Assembly: GCA_016196545.1 (NCBI GenBank)
Contig: JACPXM010000026.1
Location: forward strand, 1 to 35,746
Direction of reading: 5' to 3'
Source: Candidatus Omnitrophota bacterium
GTDB taxonomy: Bacteria; Omnitrophota; Omnitrophia; Omnitrophales; Aquincolibacteriaceae
DNA length: 35,746 nucleotides
Positions within the stretch are counted from its first letter, which is position 1, and every line of letters begins with the position of its first letter. Shown one piece after another: positions 8,899-17,974 of the stretch. The notes below the pieces were generated by a model, which saw only the letters and a program-made list of their open reading frames with translations, searched no databases and had not been told where the DNA came from. A program made the position numbers and the translations under genes.

Positions 8899-10389
8899 AT
8901 GGCTACCCTATTTGAAAATCCCGCGAAGACCCACCGCAGTCTCTCTAGTTTTATTGAGGAAATCCGGAAAAAAGGAGAACTGGTGGAGATTCATGCCCCG
9001 GTTGACCCTGTCCTCGAAATCACGGAAATCTATGACCGAGTTGTCAAAAAGCAAGGCCCTGCACTTCTCTTTCATAAGGTCAAAGGCTCGCAAATCCCTC
9101 TCCTGATTAATGCCTTTGGCTCTTTCAATCGAATGAATTGGGCGCTTGGCGTAGATTCGGCTGAAGAAATTGCCCAGGCCATTGAGGAATTTCTGGAGAT
9201 GAAAGTCCCGAGCGGCCTTTTGGACAAAATCAAAATGCTGCCCAAACTCGGCCTTCTGAATGCTTTAGGACCGGTGAGTGTAAAAACGGGTGCCTGCCAG
9301 GAGGTCGTGATTCCTGCCGGCCAGGGGCCACTGCTTGACAAACTTCCGGTTCTTCAATGCTGGCCCAAAGACGGCGGAAAATTTATCACGTTTCCCCTCG
9401 TGATTTCGCGCGACCCAGAATCCAACAAACGAAATGTTGGTCTCTACCGCATGCATGTCTATGACAATCAAACGACGGGCATGCATTGGCAAATCCATAA
9501 AGACGGGGCCGAACATTTCCGAAGGCTTGGCAAGGGGAGCGGAAGGCGCATGGAAGTTGCCGTTGCGATTGGTGCCCACCCTGCCACTATGTTTTCCGCG
9601 GCCTGCCCCCTGCCGCAGGGGCTGGATGAATTCATGCTGGCTGGATTTTTGAAAAAATCTCCTGTGGAACTTGTGAAATGCAAAACCGTGGATTTGGAAG
9701 TTCCGGCGGAAGCGGAAATTGTCCTCGAAGGCTATGTGGAAGAAGGCGACCTGCGCCTCGAAGGCCCTTTTGGTGACCATACCGGATTTTATTCCCGCGC
9801 CAAGGAATTTCCGGTGTTTCACCTAACGTGCATGACGCACCGGGAAAATCCCATCTATGTCACCACCGTCGTCGGCCGTCCTCCCATGGAAGACTGTTAT
9901 ATGGGCAAGGCGATTGAACGGATTTTTCTTCCCTTAATCAAGAAGCAGCTTCCCGAAATCGTGGATATCAATCTTCCCTGGGAGGGCTGCTTTCATAATC
10001 TGATTCTCGTTAAAATCCGCAAGAGCTATCCCGAACAGGCCAAAAAGGTCATGAGCGCGATTTGGGGGCTCGGCCAAATGATGTTTTCCAAATGCATTGT
10101 GGTCTTGGATGCAGATGCCAATATCCAGGATATTTCCGAAGTCAGCTGGCGCGTCTTTAATAATGTGGATCCCAAGCGCGACATTGTTACGACCGAAGGC
10201 CCGGTCGACGAGCTCGACCATTCCGCTAGCCGCGACTTTTTCGGTTCCAAAATGGGCGTCGATGCCACGCGTAAATCGGAGGCCGAAGGCATGCAGCGTC
10301 CCTGGCCGGAAGACATGGTCATGGAAGAGGGGATTAAGGAGCGGGTGACGCGGCGTTGGGCGGAATACGGATTGGGAGAATGGAAATGA
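8899..10389 (+). CDS. ubiD: UbiD-family decarboxylase, probable menaquinone biosynthesis
   Basis: UbiD-type sequence (PVSVKTGACQEVV, GLYRMHVYDNQTTGMHWQIHKDGAEHFR, EGPFGDHTGFYS); next to ubiA, ubiX, mqnA and mqnC. Confidence 0.92.
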   Translation: MATLFENPAKTHRSLSSFIEEIRKKGELVEIHAPVDPVLEITEIYDRVVKKQGPALLFHKVKGSQIPLLINAFGSFNRMNWALGVDSAEEIAQAIEEFLEMKVPSGLLDKIKMLPKLGLLNALGPVSVKTGACQEVVIPAGQGPLLDKLPVLQCWPKDGGKFITFPLVISRDPESNKRNVGLYRMHVYDNQTTGMHWQIHKDGAEHFRRLGKGSGRRMEVAVAIGAHPATMFSAACPLPQGLDEFMLAGFLKKSPVELVKCKTVDLEVPAEAEIVLEGYVEEGDLRLEGPFGDHTGFYSRAKEFPVFHLTCMTHRENPIYVTTVVGRPPMEDCYMGKAIERIFLPLIKKQLPEIVDINLPWEGCFHNLILVKIRKSYPEQAKKVMSAIWGLGQMMFSKCIVVLDADANIQDISEVSWRVFNNVDPKRDIVTTEGPVDELDHSASRDFFGSKMGVDATRKSEAEGMQRPWPEDMVMEEGIKERVTRRWAEYGLGEWK

Positions 10390-11306
10390 CCAAGCAAACC
10401 CTACCGGTTCCAGGTTGCCGGCGGCAACCTGGAACCGGTAGGGTTTGTATGTTTTTGGAGATGATTAAATTTGAGCATTCGATTTTTGCGCTTCCCTTTG
10501 CCTACCTTGGGCTTTTTCTCGCATTGGAAAATTGGCCGACCCCGCAGCTTTTTATGGGGATTACGGTCGCGATGATTTCCTTCCGGACCATGGGCATGGG
10601 ACTCAATCGTTTAATCGACAAAGACATTGACGCGCGCAATCCGAGGACACAAAACCGCGCCTTGCCGCAGGGAAGGCTAAAATTGAATTTTGTTTGGGCC
10701 GTCACTGCGCTCTCCTTTTTTATCTTTGAGTTTACGGCACTGAAGCTGGGGCGCCTTTGTTTTTTTCTCTCACCGATTCCCGTTGCGCTTGCCTGGATTT
10801 ATCCTTACACGAAAAGATTTACGTGGTCGTGCCATTTTGTTTTGGGTATCCTATTGGGCATTGCGCCTTACGGGGCCTGGCTTGCCGGCGGGCGCGAGTT
10901 CTCCTGGACGGCAGGGTTTCTCATGCTCGGAGTGGCCTCTTGGGTGGCGGGCTTTGATATTTTATATGCGCTTCAGGATTTAGAGTTTGACCAGAGAAAC
11001 GGCCTTCATTCTTTCCCGGCGCGTTTTGGATTTCATGCAAGCCTTCAAGCCGTAGGCGCGCTTCACGCCTCAACTCTTTTATTTTGGTATCTGGCGGGAA
11101 CTCAGGCCGGACTGGGTTTAATTTATCGGGCGGGGCTTGGTATCATCGCGCTCCTGCTGGTGCGCGAACACGCGCAGGTGCGCAAATTTGGTATTGCAAA
11201 AATCAACGAAACTTTTTTTACAGCAAATGCCAGGGTGAGCTTGTCGATTTTTTTGATGGTATTGCTTGATTTAATCCGGACAAGAAGCGGGGCGGGGGCG
11301 GTATGA
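10386..11306 (+). CDS. ubiA: UbiA-family prenyltransferase (MqnP-like); alternative start 10449
   Basis: FEHSIFALPFAYLG, NRLIDKDIDARNPRT, DLEFDQRNG. Confidence 0.92.
   Translation: MTKQTLPVPGCRRQPGTGRVCMFLEMIKFEHSIFALPFAYLGLFLALENWPTPQLFMGITVAMISFRTMGMGLNRLIDKDIDARNPRTQNRALPQGRLKLNFVWAVTALSFFIFEFTALKLGRLCFFLSPIPVALAWIYPYTKRFTWSCHFVLGILLGIAPYGAWLAGGREFSWTAGFLMLGVASWVAGFDILYALQDLEFDQRNGLHSFPARFGFHASLQAVGALHASTLLFWYLAGTQAGLGLIYRAGLGIIALLLVREHAQVRKFGIAKINETFFTANARVSLSIFLMVLLDLIRTRSGAGAV
10395..10447. repeat. Palindromic element, CCGGTTCCAGGTTGCC family, at the ubiA 5' end
   Basis: CAAACCCTACCGGTTCCAGGTTGCCG-g-CGGCAACCTGGAACCGGTAGGGTTTG, 26-bp perfect arms. Confidence 0.98.
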
Positions 11307-11920
11307 AACCTACGGTCGTGGCTTTTACGGGTGCCAGCGGAATCCTTTATGGCGTGCGTCTCGTCAGAGCCCTCCTTGAAGTCCAAAGGCCTGTGGCCCT
11401 TATTATTTCGGAGGCGGCGCGCCTTGTGATTCGCGAAGAGCTGGGAATTTCGATGAAAAGCTATACGAATCGGGAGGCCTTGTCCGAACTTTTAGGCTGC
11501 GAAACGAAACTCCTCAGTGCTTATGCTCCGAAGGATTTTAGCGCGCCTGTGGCGAGCGGCTCCTATCCCACGGAAGGGATGATTATCGTGCCCTGCAGTA
11601 TGGGAACTTTGGGGGCCGTGGCTTCGGCCGTGAGTCAAAATTTAATCCACCGCGCCGCGGACTGCACGCTCAAAGAAGGCCGCCGGCTTATTCTTGTGCC
11701 GCGCGAAACGCCGCTTTCAGCGCTTCATCTGGAAAATATGCTCAAGCTTGCCCGCCTCGGCGTCCGAATCGTGCCCGCGATGCCCGGCTTTTACAGCGGC
11801 GCCCAGGGCCTTCAAGAAATTGTGGATTTCATGGCCGGGAAAATCCTGGACCAAATGGAAATTCCGCACGCCCTTTATCCCCGCTGGACCGGTTCCCTGA
11901 CACCTCATGAAAACGCTTAA
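11303..11920 (+). CDS. ubiX: UbiX-family flavin prenyltransferase
   Basis: FTGASGILYGVRLVRALLE, IIVPCSMGTLGAVASAVSQNLIHRAADCTLKEGRRLILVPRETPLSALHLENMLKL. Confidence 0.95.
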   Translation: MKPTVVAFTGASGILYGVRLVRALLEVQRPVALIISEAARLVIREELGISMKSYTNREALSELLGCETKLLSAYAPKDFSAPVASGSYPTEGMIIVPCSMGTLGAVASAVSQNLIHRAADCTLKEGRRLILVPRETPLSALHLENMLKLARLGVRIVPAMPGFYSGAQGLQEIVDFMAGKILDQMEIPHALYPRWTGSLTPHENA

Positions 11921-12734
11921 AACAAAGCTGAGGATTGGAAAAATTTCCTATATCAACGCGATTCCCTTTTATCACGGGCTGGGGGACTCGGAGGCATTGC
12001 CCCTGGAATTTTACCCGGCCTACCCCACGAAAATTAATGAGGCCGTGGAAAAGGGCGAGCTGGACCTGGCTCCGATTTCAAGCCTTGCCTACCTCAAAAA
12101 TCAAAAAGAATACCTCCTCCTCCCTCACTTAGCCATTGGCTCGCGGGATTTTTCGGGAAGCGTCCTCTTGATTTCCCGGGAAAAAATTGAGAATTTGAAT
12201 GGAAAAGAAATTGCGCTCACGCCGCAAAGTTTGAGCTCGGTTGCGCTCTTAAAAATCCTTTTGAAGAATAAGTTTGGGTTTACGAATACGTTTGTGAAAT
12301 TGCCTTCAACTTGCCGGCCTGCCGCAACGCTCTTCATCGGCGACGAGGCCCTCTTTTTCAAATCCGAGGAATTTTTCTACAAATACGATTTAAGCGAACT
12401 TTGGTGGAACTGGACTGCAAAGCCCTTTTGCTTTGCCCTGTGGGCCCTGCGCCGCAAGTTTGCGCAATCCAATCCCGAGGAGGTCAGCGCCTTTGTCTGT
12501 CAGCTCCAGCGTCAGACCTTGTCCAACTTGTTGGATTTGGAAAAGCTGATTCAGGAGTCCCTTAAGCTTTCCTTTACGGAGGAGGCCTTCACCAAGGTCT
12601 TTGGCTATCTTTTTAATTTGAATTATCATCTGGATGAATCCATGAAAGAGGGGCTTGAGCTTTTTTTTCAAATGGCGTCGAATATGAATCTGGCGCCGAG
12701 GCCCGGAAAAATCGAATTCTTTGAACCGGCTTAA
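11907..12734 (+). CDS. mqnA: Chorismate dehydratase MqnA (futalosine pathway)
   Basis: RIGKISYINAIPFYHGL, ELDLAPISSLAYL, LFIGDEAL. Confidence 0.9.
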   Translation: MKTLKTKLRIGKISYINAIPFYHGLGDSEALPLEFYPAYPTKINEAVEKGELDLAPISSLAYLKNQKEYLLLPHLAIGSRDFSGSVLLISREKIENLNGKEIALTPQSLSSVALLKILLKNKFGFTNTFVKLPSTCRPAATLFIGDEALFFKSEEFFYKYDLSELWWNWTAKPFCFALWALRRKFAQSNPEEVSAFVCQLQRQTLSNLLDLEKLIQESLKLSFTEEAFTKVFGYLFNLNYHLDESMKEGLELFFQMASNMNLAPRPGKIEFFEPA

Positions 12735-12773
12735 CCCGGAGATTCACCCCCCGGGGTTTGGGAAGGTTGCGCC

Positions 12774-13850
12774 ATGAAAATTCAGGATCGAATTCTCGAA
12801 AAATGTCTTCAAGGCCAAAGGATAAGCTTTGAAGAGGGGGTGCTGCTTTATTCCTGCGACCTCTTGAGCCTTGGAAAGGTGGCGCAAACCCTGGTGCGCC
12901 GCAAAAATCCGGAGGGCAAAGTCACTTTTATTGTCGACCGCAATGTCAGCTACACCAATGCCTGCGTGGTGGACTGCGATTTCTGCGCCTTTTACCGCAG
13001 CCCCGGTCACGCGGAGGCCTACACCTTAACGTATGAGGAAATCTTTCAGAAAGTAGAAGAGCTTGTCGCGGTGGGCGGGACGCAAGTCCTCATTCAAGGC
13101 GGTGTGAATCCCTCGCTCCCGCTGGAATATTATTTGGATTTAATCCGGGCCCTCCGCGCCAAATTTCCAAGCGTGCACATTCATTCCTTTTCGGTGGTGG
13201 AATTTGACATGATTTCAAAAAAATTCCGAATCCCGCTTCCCGAGGTTTTTCGGCGTTTCAAAGAAGCCGGCCTCAATTCGCTTCCGGGCGGCGGCGCCGA
13301 GATTTTAGTGGAACGTGTCCGGAAAATCATAAGCCCGAAAAAGGCCTCTTCCGAACGCTGGATTGAAGTCATGAGGACCGCCCACGAGGCCGGTCTTAAA
13401 TCCACTGCGACCATGGTCTTCGGACATTTAGAGACCCTTGAAGAGCGCCTCCTCCATTTGCAGAAAATCCGCGATTTGCAGGACCAGACTCAGGGTTTTC
13501 GTGCGTTTATCCCGTGGACGCTTTCGCCTTACGGTACGCCCCGCATGAGTCATTTTAAGCCCGCAGGGGGGCAAGATTATTTAAAAACCGTCGCCATTTC
13601 GCGGCTCTTTCTCGACAATGTCGAGCACATTCAAAGCGGTTGGCTCACGGAAGGCTTCAAACTGGGCCAAATCGCGCTCGGTTTTGGCTGCGATGACATG
13701 GGTGGCACGCTTCTGGAAGACAAAGTTCTTGAGCCCACCGGGATTGAGGTGCATACACGGCCTGAAGACCTTATCCGCCTCATTCGCGAAGCGGGCTTTA
13801 TACCGGTTCAGCGCAACACCAATTACGAAACCCTTCATGTCTTTAATTGA
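12774..13850 (+). CDS. mqnC: Radical SAM cyclic dehypoxanthinyl futalosine synthase MqnC
   Basis: NVSYTNACVVDCDFCAFYRSPGHAEAY (CxxxCxxC), LIQGGVNPSLPLEYY, SLPGGGAEILVERVR, FRAFIPWTLSPYGT. Confidence 0.93.
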   Translation: MKIQDRILEKCLQGQRISFEEGVLLYSCDLLSLGKVAQTLVRRKNPEGKVTFIVDRNVSYTNACVVDCDFCAFYRSPGHAEAYTLTYEEIFQKVEELVAVGGTQVLIQGGVNPSLPLEYYLDLIRALRAKFPSVHIHSFSVVEFDMISKKFRIPLPEVFRRFKEAGLNSLPGGGAEILVERVRKIISPKKASSERWIEVMRTAHEAGLKSTATMVFGHLETLEERLLHLQKIRDLQDQTQGFRAFIPWTLSPYGTPRMSHFKPAGGQDYLKTVAISRLFLDNVEHIQSGWLTEGFKLGQIALGFGCDDMGGTLLEDKVLEPTGIEVHTRPEDLIRLIREAGFIPVQRNTNYETLHVFN

Positions 13851-14571
13851 AGCGATGATTCCTCCAGCTTCCGCTCCTTCCGAACTCAAAGCGACCGAGA
13901 TTCAGAATTTTTTCAACGCCATTGCCCCGCGCTATGACCTGCTCAACTCCCTCTTAAGTTTGCGGCTGGATGATTACTGGCGCGCCAAATCCCGCGACCT
14001 GCTTTTAGAAGGAGCCGGGAGCGCGATTTTAGATTTAGGGACAGGGACGGGAAAGTTTTTGGAGCTTTTTCTTTCTCGGAAAAAATGGAAAACGGCGGTA
14101 GGGCTTGACTTCTCGCGCCCCATGCTCAAGCAAACATCCTCTTTGGAGGACGGCCGAACAAATTCTGTCAAAATCATTCAAGGCGACTTTCATTCATTAC
14201 CCTTTTGTTCCGAATCGTTTGACCTCATTGTCTCCGCCTTCACTTTGCGCAGCGTCCGCCACATGGTCCCCTTTTTGGAGGGCGTTTACCGACTCCTGAA
14301 AGAGGGCGGAAGGGCCGGCTTTCTCTGCCTGACGCGTCCCGTGAATCCGATTGCGAAATTATTTTTTTATCCTTATTTGAAATGGGTTTTGCCGTGGCTG
14401 GGGGGCCTTGTTTCCGGAAACCGGGATGCCTATCTTTTCCTTCGTGATTCCATTTTGGAGTTTCAGGCGCCGACTCAAACCGTCGAAATCATGCGGCGTA
14501 CGGGCTTTCAAAGCGTGCGCGTTTACCGCTTCAGTTTCGGGATTGCCACTCTCCTGGTGGGCCGAAAGTAA
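13837..14571 (+). CDS. menG: UbiE/MenG-like methyltransferase
   Basis: FNAIAPRYDLLNSLLSLRLDDYWR, ILDLGTGTGKFLEL, overlaps mqnC 3' end. Confidence 0.9.
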   Translation: MSLIEAMIPPASAPSELKATEIQNFFNAIAPRYDLLNSLLSLRLDDYWRAKSRDLLLEGAGSAILDLGTGTGKFLELFLSRKKWKTAVGLDFSRPMLKQTSSLEDGRTNSVKIIQGDFHSLPFCSESFDLIVSAFTLRSVRHMVPFLEGVYRLLKEGGRAGFLCLTRPVNPIAKLFFYPYLKWVLPWLGGLVSGNRDAYLFLRDSILEFQAPTQTVEIMRRTGFQSVRVYRFSFGIATLLVGRK

Positions 14572-14580
14572 GAATCCATT

Positions 14581-15045
14581 ATGAATTATGAAGAGACCCT
14601 TAAAAAATTGAATCTCGCGATTCCCGAACCCCCCAAACCGGCGGGGGCCTACCAGCCCGTGGTGGAGGCGGGGGGATTGGCCTTTCTGAGCGGGCAGATT
14701 TCCAAAGACGCCGGGGGCCAAGTCCTTTCGGGAAAAGTCGGCCGTGATTTGACGCTTAAGGAAGGAAGAGAAGCGGCACGCATGGCGGCTATGAATGCGA
14801 TTGCCTTGATTCGTTCCCTCATTGGTTTCGACCGTTTCGAAAAAATCGTGCGCGTGGTCGGCTATGTTCAAAGCGCGCCTGATTTTTACGAGATTTCCAA
14901 AGTCATGGACGGGGCGTCTGAACTTTTTCAGTCGGTATTCGGGGAGGCAGGCCTTCCTGCGCGTTCTGCTCTTGGTTTGGCCTCCCTTCCCCTGAATGCC
15001 GCCGTTGAAATCGAAGTCACGGTTCAATTGAAACCCAAGGAATAA
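14581..15045 (+). CDS. RidA/YjgF/Rid-family protein
   Basis: GAYQPVVEAGGLAFLSGQISKD, EIEVTVQLKPKE. Confidence 0.88.
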   Translation: MNYEETLKKLNLAIPEPPKPAGAYQPVVEAGGLAFLSGQISKDAGGQVLSGKVGRDLTLKEGREAARMAAMNAIALIRSLIGFDRFEKIVRVVGYVQSAPDFYEISKVMDGASELFQSVFGEAGLPARSALGLASLPLNAAVEIEVTVQLKPKE

Positions 15046-15061
15046 CGAACGCGAAGGCCCT

Positions 15062-16525
15062 GTGAAATCATTATTTAAATTTCTCGCCGTTTTTGCTTTC
15101 ATTTTATTTTTGAGCTCGCTTGCGGCGCCTTTGCTTTATCGAATCCTGCCCTATAAATTCGAGCGCATCTTTAATCGCCTCGTTATGATTCAATCCCTGG
15201 CCGCGATTTTTATTTTTCTGCGGGGCCGGAATTTGAATCTCAAGCGTTACGGGCTGGTCTGGAGCAAGCCTCGGCTCATGCAATTTTTAACCGCTTTTTT
15301 TTTGACGCTCGGGGTCTTGTTCTGTTTGGAGGGTTTGCGCTTTGCGGCGGGCGTGGCCTCCTGGAGGCCAAATTTAGAAAACATGGGGGTTTGGATTGCT
15401 CCTATAATTTTTTTCTTTTTAACCGGATTGCTTGTGGCGTTGATTGAAGAATTTTTTTTCCGGGGTTTTGTCTTTTTATCGCTCGCGGGGCGTTTTCCGC
15501 TTGCGCTTAGTTTTATCCTCACCAATATGTTTTATTCATTGCTTCATTTTGTGAGCCGCGAAAGCCCTTTTATTGGGCCGGAACCCAATTTTTGGGACAG
15601 CCTCAAGCTGATTCAGGCCCCGTTTCTTTCCCTCGTTGAAATCCAATCCTTTTGGCCGCATGCCTTTGGGCTTTTTGTCTTGGGATTGGTTTTGAGCGGA
15701 CTTTTTTGGCGCACGGGGAGTCTTTATCCTTCTATGGGGCTTCACGCGGGCGGCGTTTTTTTTGTCAAGGCGGACGGCTTTTTCGTCGACTTAAATAGGG
15801 ATTCGTTTTGGCTCGGCACCAAGGCGGTGGTGGACGGCGCCTTGGTGTGGATTTTAATTCTTTTTTTAGGTTGGGGGATTGGAAAAATGCTTGGTAAAAC
15901 CGGGAGGCAGGTGACTCTTATTTTGGTCCTTTTAGGGGCCGGTACATTTTTCCCCGCGTATCCTGTTTTTGCAGCCAAACAAAAGTCGAAAAGTGAAATT
16001 TACTCATTTAGCCGCCACTTGCCTGAGGCGCGCGCTCAAATTCTTTTTTGGGAAAATGAAAAAAAACTGGACGGCATTTGGAAAGAAGGGGCGTGGGTTT
16101 TCGAAGGCCTGACGCCGGAGGCGAATGTCGGATTTGTGCCCGACGCCCTAAGAACCTCTGAAGAGAAATTCATCTCCTTCAATCCCGTTCAAGGCACCCG
16201 TCGTTTTCTCATTTTTGAAAAGGTGCCTCCCGGGCCGATTTTAAGGTTGGAATTCGAACTTCATTTTCCCCAAAAAGAGGAGCAGAGGTCTTCTAAAAAG
16301 AAGGAATTTTCGGCTTCTTATATGGATTTTCGAATTTTTCTGGGAAAGCACAGGCTCAAAAGGATACGTCTTTCCAACCAGGAAGGCCGCATTCGACAAG
16401 ATATTGATATGGGCGTTGCGGCCTTTTTCAAAGAACCTCACCCCGTGAGCTTTGAATTATCCAGCGAAAAGGAAAATCAAGCGACGTTTCTATTCAGGGC
16501 TAAAGTTTTATCCCCCAAAAATTGA
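15062..16525 (+). CDS. CPBP-family intramembrane protease fused to a C-terminal probably extracytoplasmic domain
   Basis: EEFFFRGF, FYSLLHF and LHAGG CPBP motifs; C-terminal soluble region after a TM/signal-like segment. Confidence 0.82.
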   Translation: MKSLFKFLAVFAFILFLSSLAAPLLYRILPYKFERIFNRLVMIQSLAAIFIFLRGRNLNLKRYGLVWSKPRLMQFLTAFFLTLGVLFCLEGLRFAAGVASWRPNLENMGVWIAPIIFFFLTGLLVALIEEFFFRGFVFLSLAGRFPLALSFILTNMFYSLLHFVSRESPFIGPEPNFWDSLKLIQAPFLSLVEIQSFWPHAFGLFVLGLVLSGLFWRTGSLYPSMGLHAGGVFFVKADGFFVDLNRDSFWLGTKAVVDGALVWILILFLGWGIGKMLGKTGRQVTLILVLLGAGTFFPAYPVFAAKQKSKSEIYSFSRHLPEARAQILFWENEKKLDGIWKEGAWVFEGLTPEANVGFVPDALRTSEEKFISFNPVQGTRRFLIFEKVPPGPILRLEFELHFPQKEEQRSSKKKEFSASYMDFRIFLGKHRLKRIRLSNQEGRIRQDIDMGVAAFFKEPHPVSFELSSEKENQATFLFRAKVLSPKN

Positions 16526-16526
16526 C

Positions 16527-16558
16527 TCCCCCCTTCACACCGGGTGTGGGGGTGGGGG
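16527..16558. repeat. CACACCGGGTGTG-family palindrome
   Basis: ctccccccttCACACCgGGTGTGggggtggggg directly after the CPBP stop. Confidence 0.8.
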
Positions 16559-16570
16559 CCGGACAGGTTT

Positions 16571-16599
16571 TTGCAAAAGCAGCTTGAAAGGGTTACTCT
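16571..16599 (+). promoter_or_regulatory. Possible promoter TTGCAA-N17-TACTCT
   Basis: Hexamers with 17-bp spacing upstream of RBS agagagg and GTG 16617. Confidence 0.5.
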
Positions 16600-16616
16600 T
16601 TAAAAGAGAGGACAAT

Positions 16617-17945
16617 GTGCCCATTGTTTCCAGATTTCGAATCCTTTTCGCCTTCCTTTTTTTCTCCATTTTTTTGCCGCATTCCTCGTTTCTTTTAGAA
16701 AGTCTTTACGCGGAAGATAAATCCGAGGAAGGCTACCTCGTTCAGGACTTAGCTTTGCTTTCACAATCCCGGACTTCCTCCAAAGAACCTGTCGTGGCGA
16801 GTTCTGCCACCGTTCTCCCCATGCCTCCTCCGCAACTTCCGGAAGATTATGATTATGCCCCGGAAGACATCCCTTTAACGGAGGCCCTGGAGAAGCCTGG
16901 GTGCGGCAATGCCATTGTGGAAAGCGGAGAAGAATGCGACGACGGCAATCGAGATGATTTGGACGGGTGCAATTCCAGTTGTAAAACGGTGACGACGGAG
17001 GTTTTTTCTTGTGGTGACGGGGAGGTCAATGAGGGAGAGGCTTGTGACGACGCAAACACGCGAAATGGAGACGGCTGTTCGGCTTCATGTCAAAGTGAGG
17101 AAGAGAGGGTGGCGCGCTGCGGCGACGGTATTCTCGACCGCGGCGAGCAATGTGATGATGGAAATTCCTCAGATTCGGATGGCTGTAACAATCAATGTCA
17201 AAACTCGCGCTGCGGCGACGGCTTGGTATCCACGGGAGAGCAATGTGACGACGCGAATCAAGTGCCCGGGGACGGCTGTTCGGAGTCCTGTCAAAACGAA
17301 ACGGTTCAGGTGGCGTGCGGCAATGGAAAAATAGAATCGGGGGAAGCCTGCGACGACGGGAATACGAACGGAAACGACGGTTGTTCGGCTAAATGTGCGA
17401 AAGAAATATGCGGCGACGGCCAGCTTCAATCCAAAGAACAATGCGAATCGGGTTCTCCCTGTCCGGGCTCAGGATTTATTTGTGACACGCGAAGCTGCTC
17501 CTGTGCGGATTGCAGCTCTGCGGTTCAAAACCAGTGTCTCGATGATGCCGATTGCCCCTCCGGGTCCGTTCATTATTCGGGCCAGGATTGCGTCCTTGAA
17601 GTCGGTGTTTGTTCTCCCGTGAGCTCCACGTGTCCGGGAGTCTCGGGAAGCACCTGCTCTTTTAAGACCGAGGCGGGCCAATGGGATAGTGACGTTAGCC
17701 GACAGATTCGCGGAACAACCGCGGAAGGGTGTAATTTTACCTGTGATGCCATTCAAAAAAGCTGCGCCGGCAGTCCCGCCGGTCCCCTAACCTATTCCAA
17801 TGCCCGCTTCACGGGAGGGAGTTTTTTAATTGCCGGGGATCCCAACAATTGCCAATGTGATTGTCAGACGGGCATTGCCGTCGGAGGACCGGGATGCGTG
17901 GATATTACCTGCCCGCCCTCGCCGGCGCTTAATTGCGCGGGATAA
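16617..17945 (+). CDS. Secreted Cys-rich protein with tandem Myxococcus-type disulfide repeats (CGDG..E.GE.CDDGN....DGCS..C)
   Basis: N-terminal hydrophobic signal; five CGDG/CGNG-CDD-DGC-C repeats and one partial. Confidence 0.85.
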   Translation: MPIVSRFRILFAFLFFSIFLPHSSFLLESLYAEDKSEEGYLVQDLALLSQSRTSSKEPVVASSATVLPMPPPQLPEDYDYAPEDIPLTEALEKPGCGNAIVESGEECDDGNRDDLDGCNSSCKTVTTEVFSCGDGEVNEGEACDDANTRNGDGCSASCQSEEERVARCGDGILDRGEQCDDGNSSDSDGCNNQCQNSRCGDGLVSTGEQCDDANQVPGDGCSESCQNETVQVACGNGKIESGEACDDGNTNGNDGCSAKCAKEICGDGQLQSKEQCESGSPCPGSGFICDTRSCSCADCSSAVQNQCLDDADCPSGSVHYSGQDCVLEVGVCSPVSSTCPGVSGSTCSFKTEAGQWDSDVSRQIRGTTAEGCNFTCDAIQKSCAGSPAGPLTYSNARFTGGSFLIAGDPNNCQCDCQTGIAVGGPGCVDITCPPSPALNCAG

Positions 17946-17974
17946 AATCCTGCCCTTTCCCGAGGCTTGGGAAA

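Noticed and set aside
9265-9822. 185-aa antisense ORF
   Set aside because: Opposite conserved ubiD; no domain evidence.
14359-15102. 247-aa antisense ORF
   Set aside because: Opposite menG and ridA; looks like a shadow ORF.
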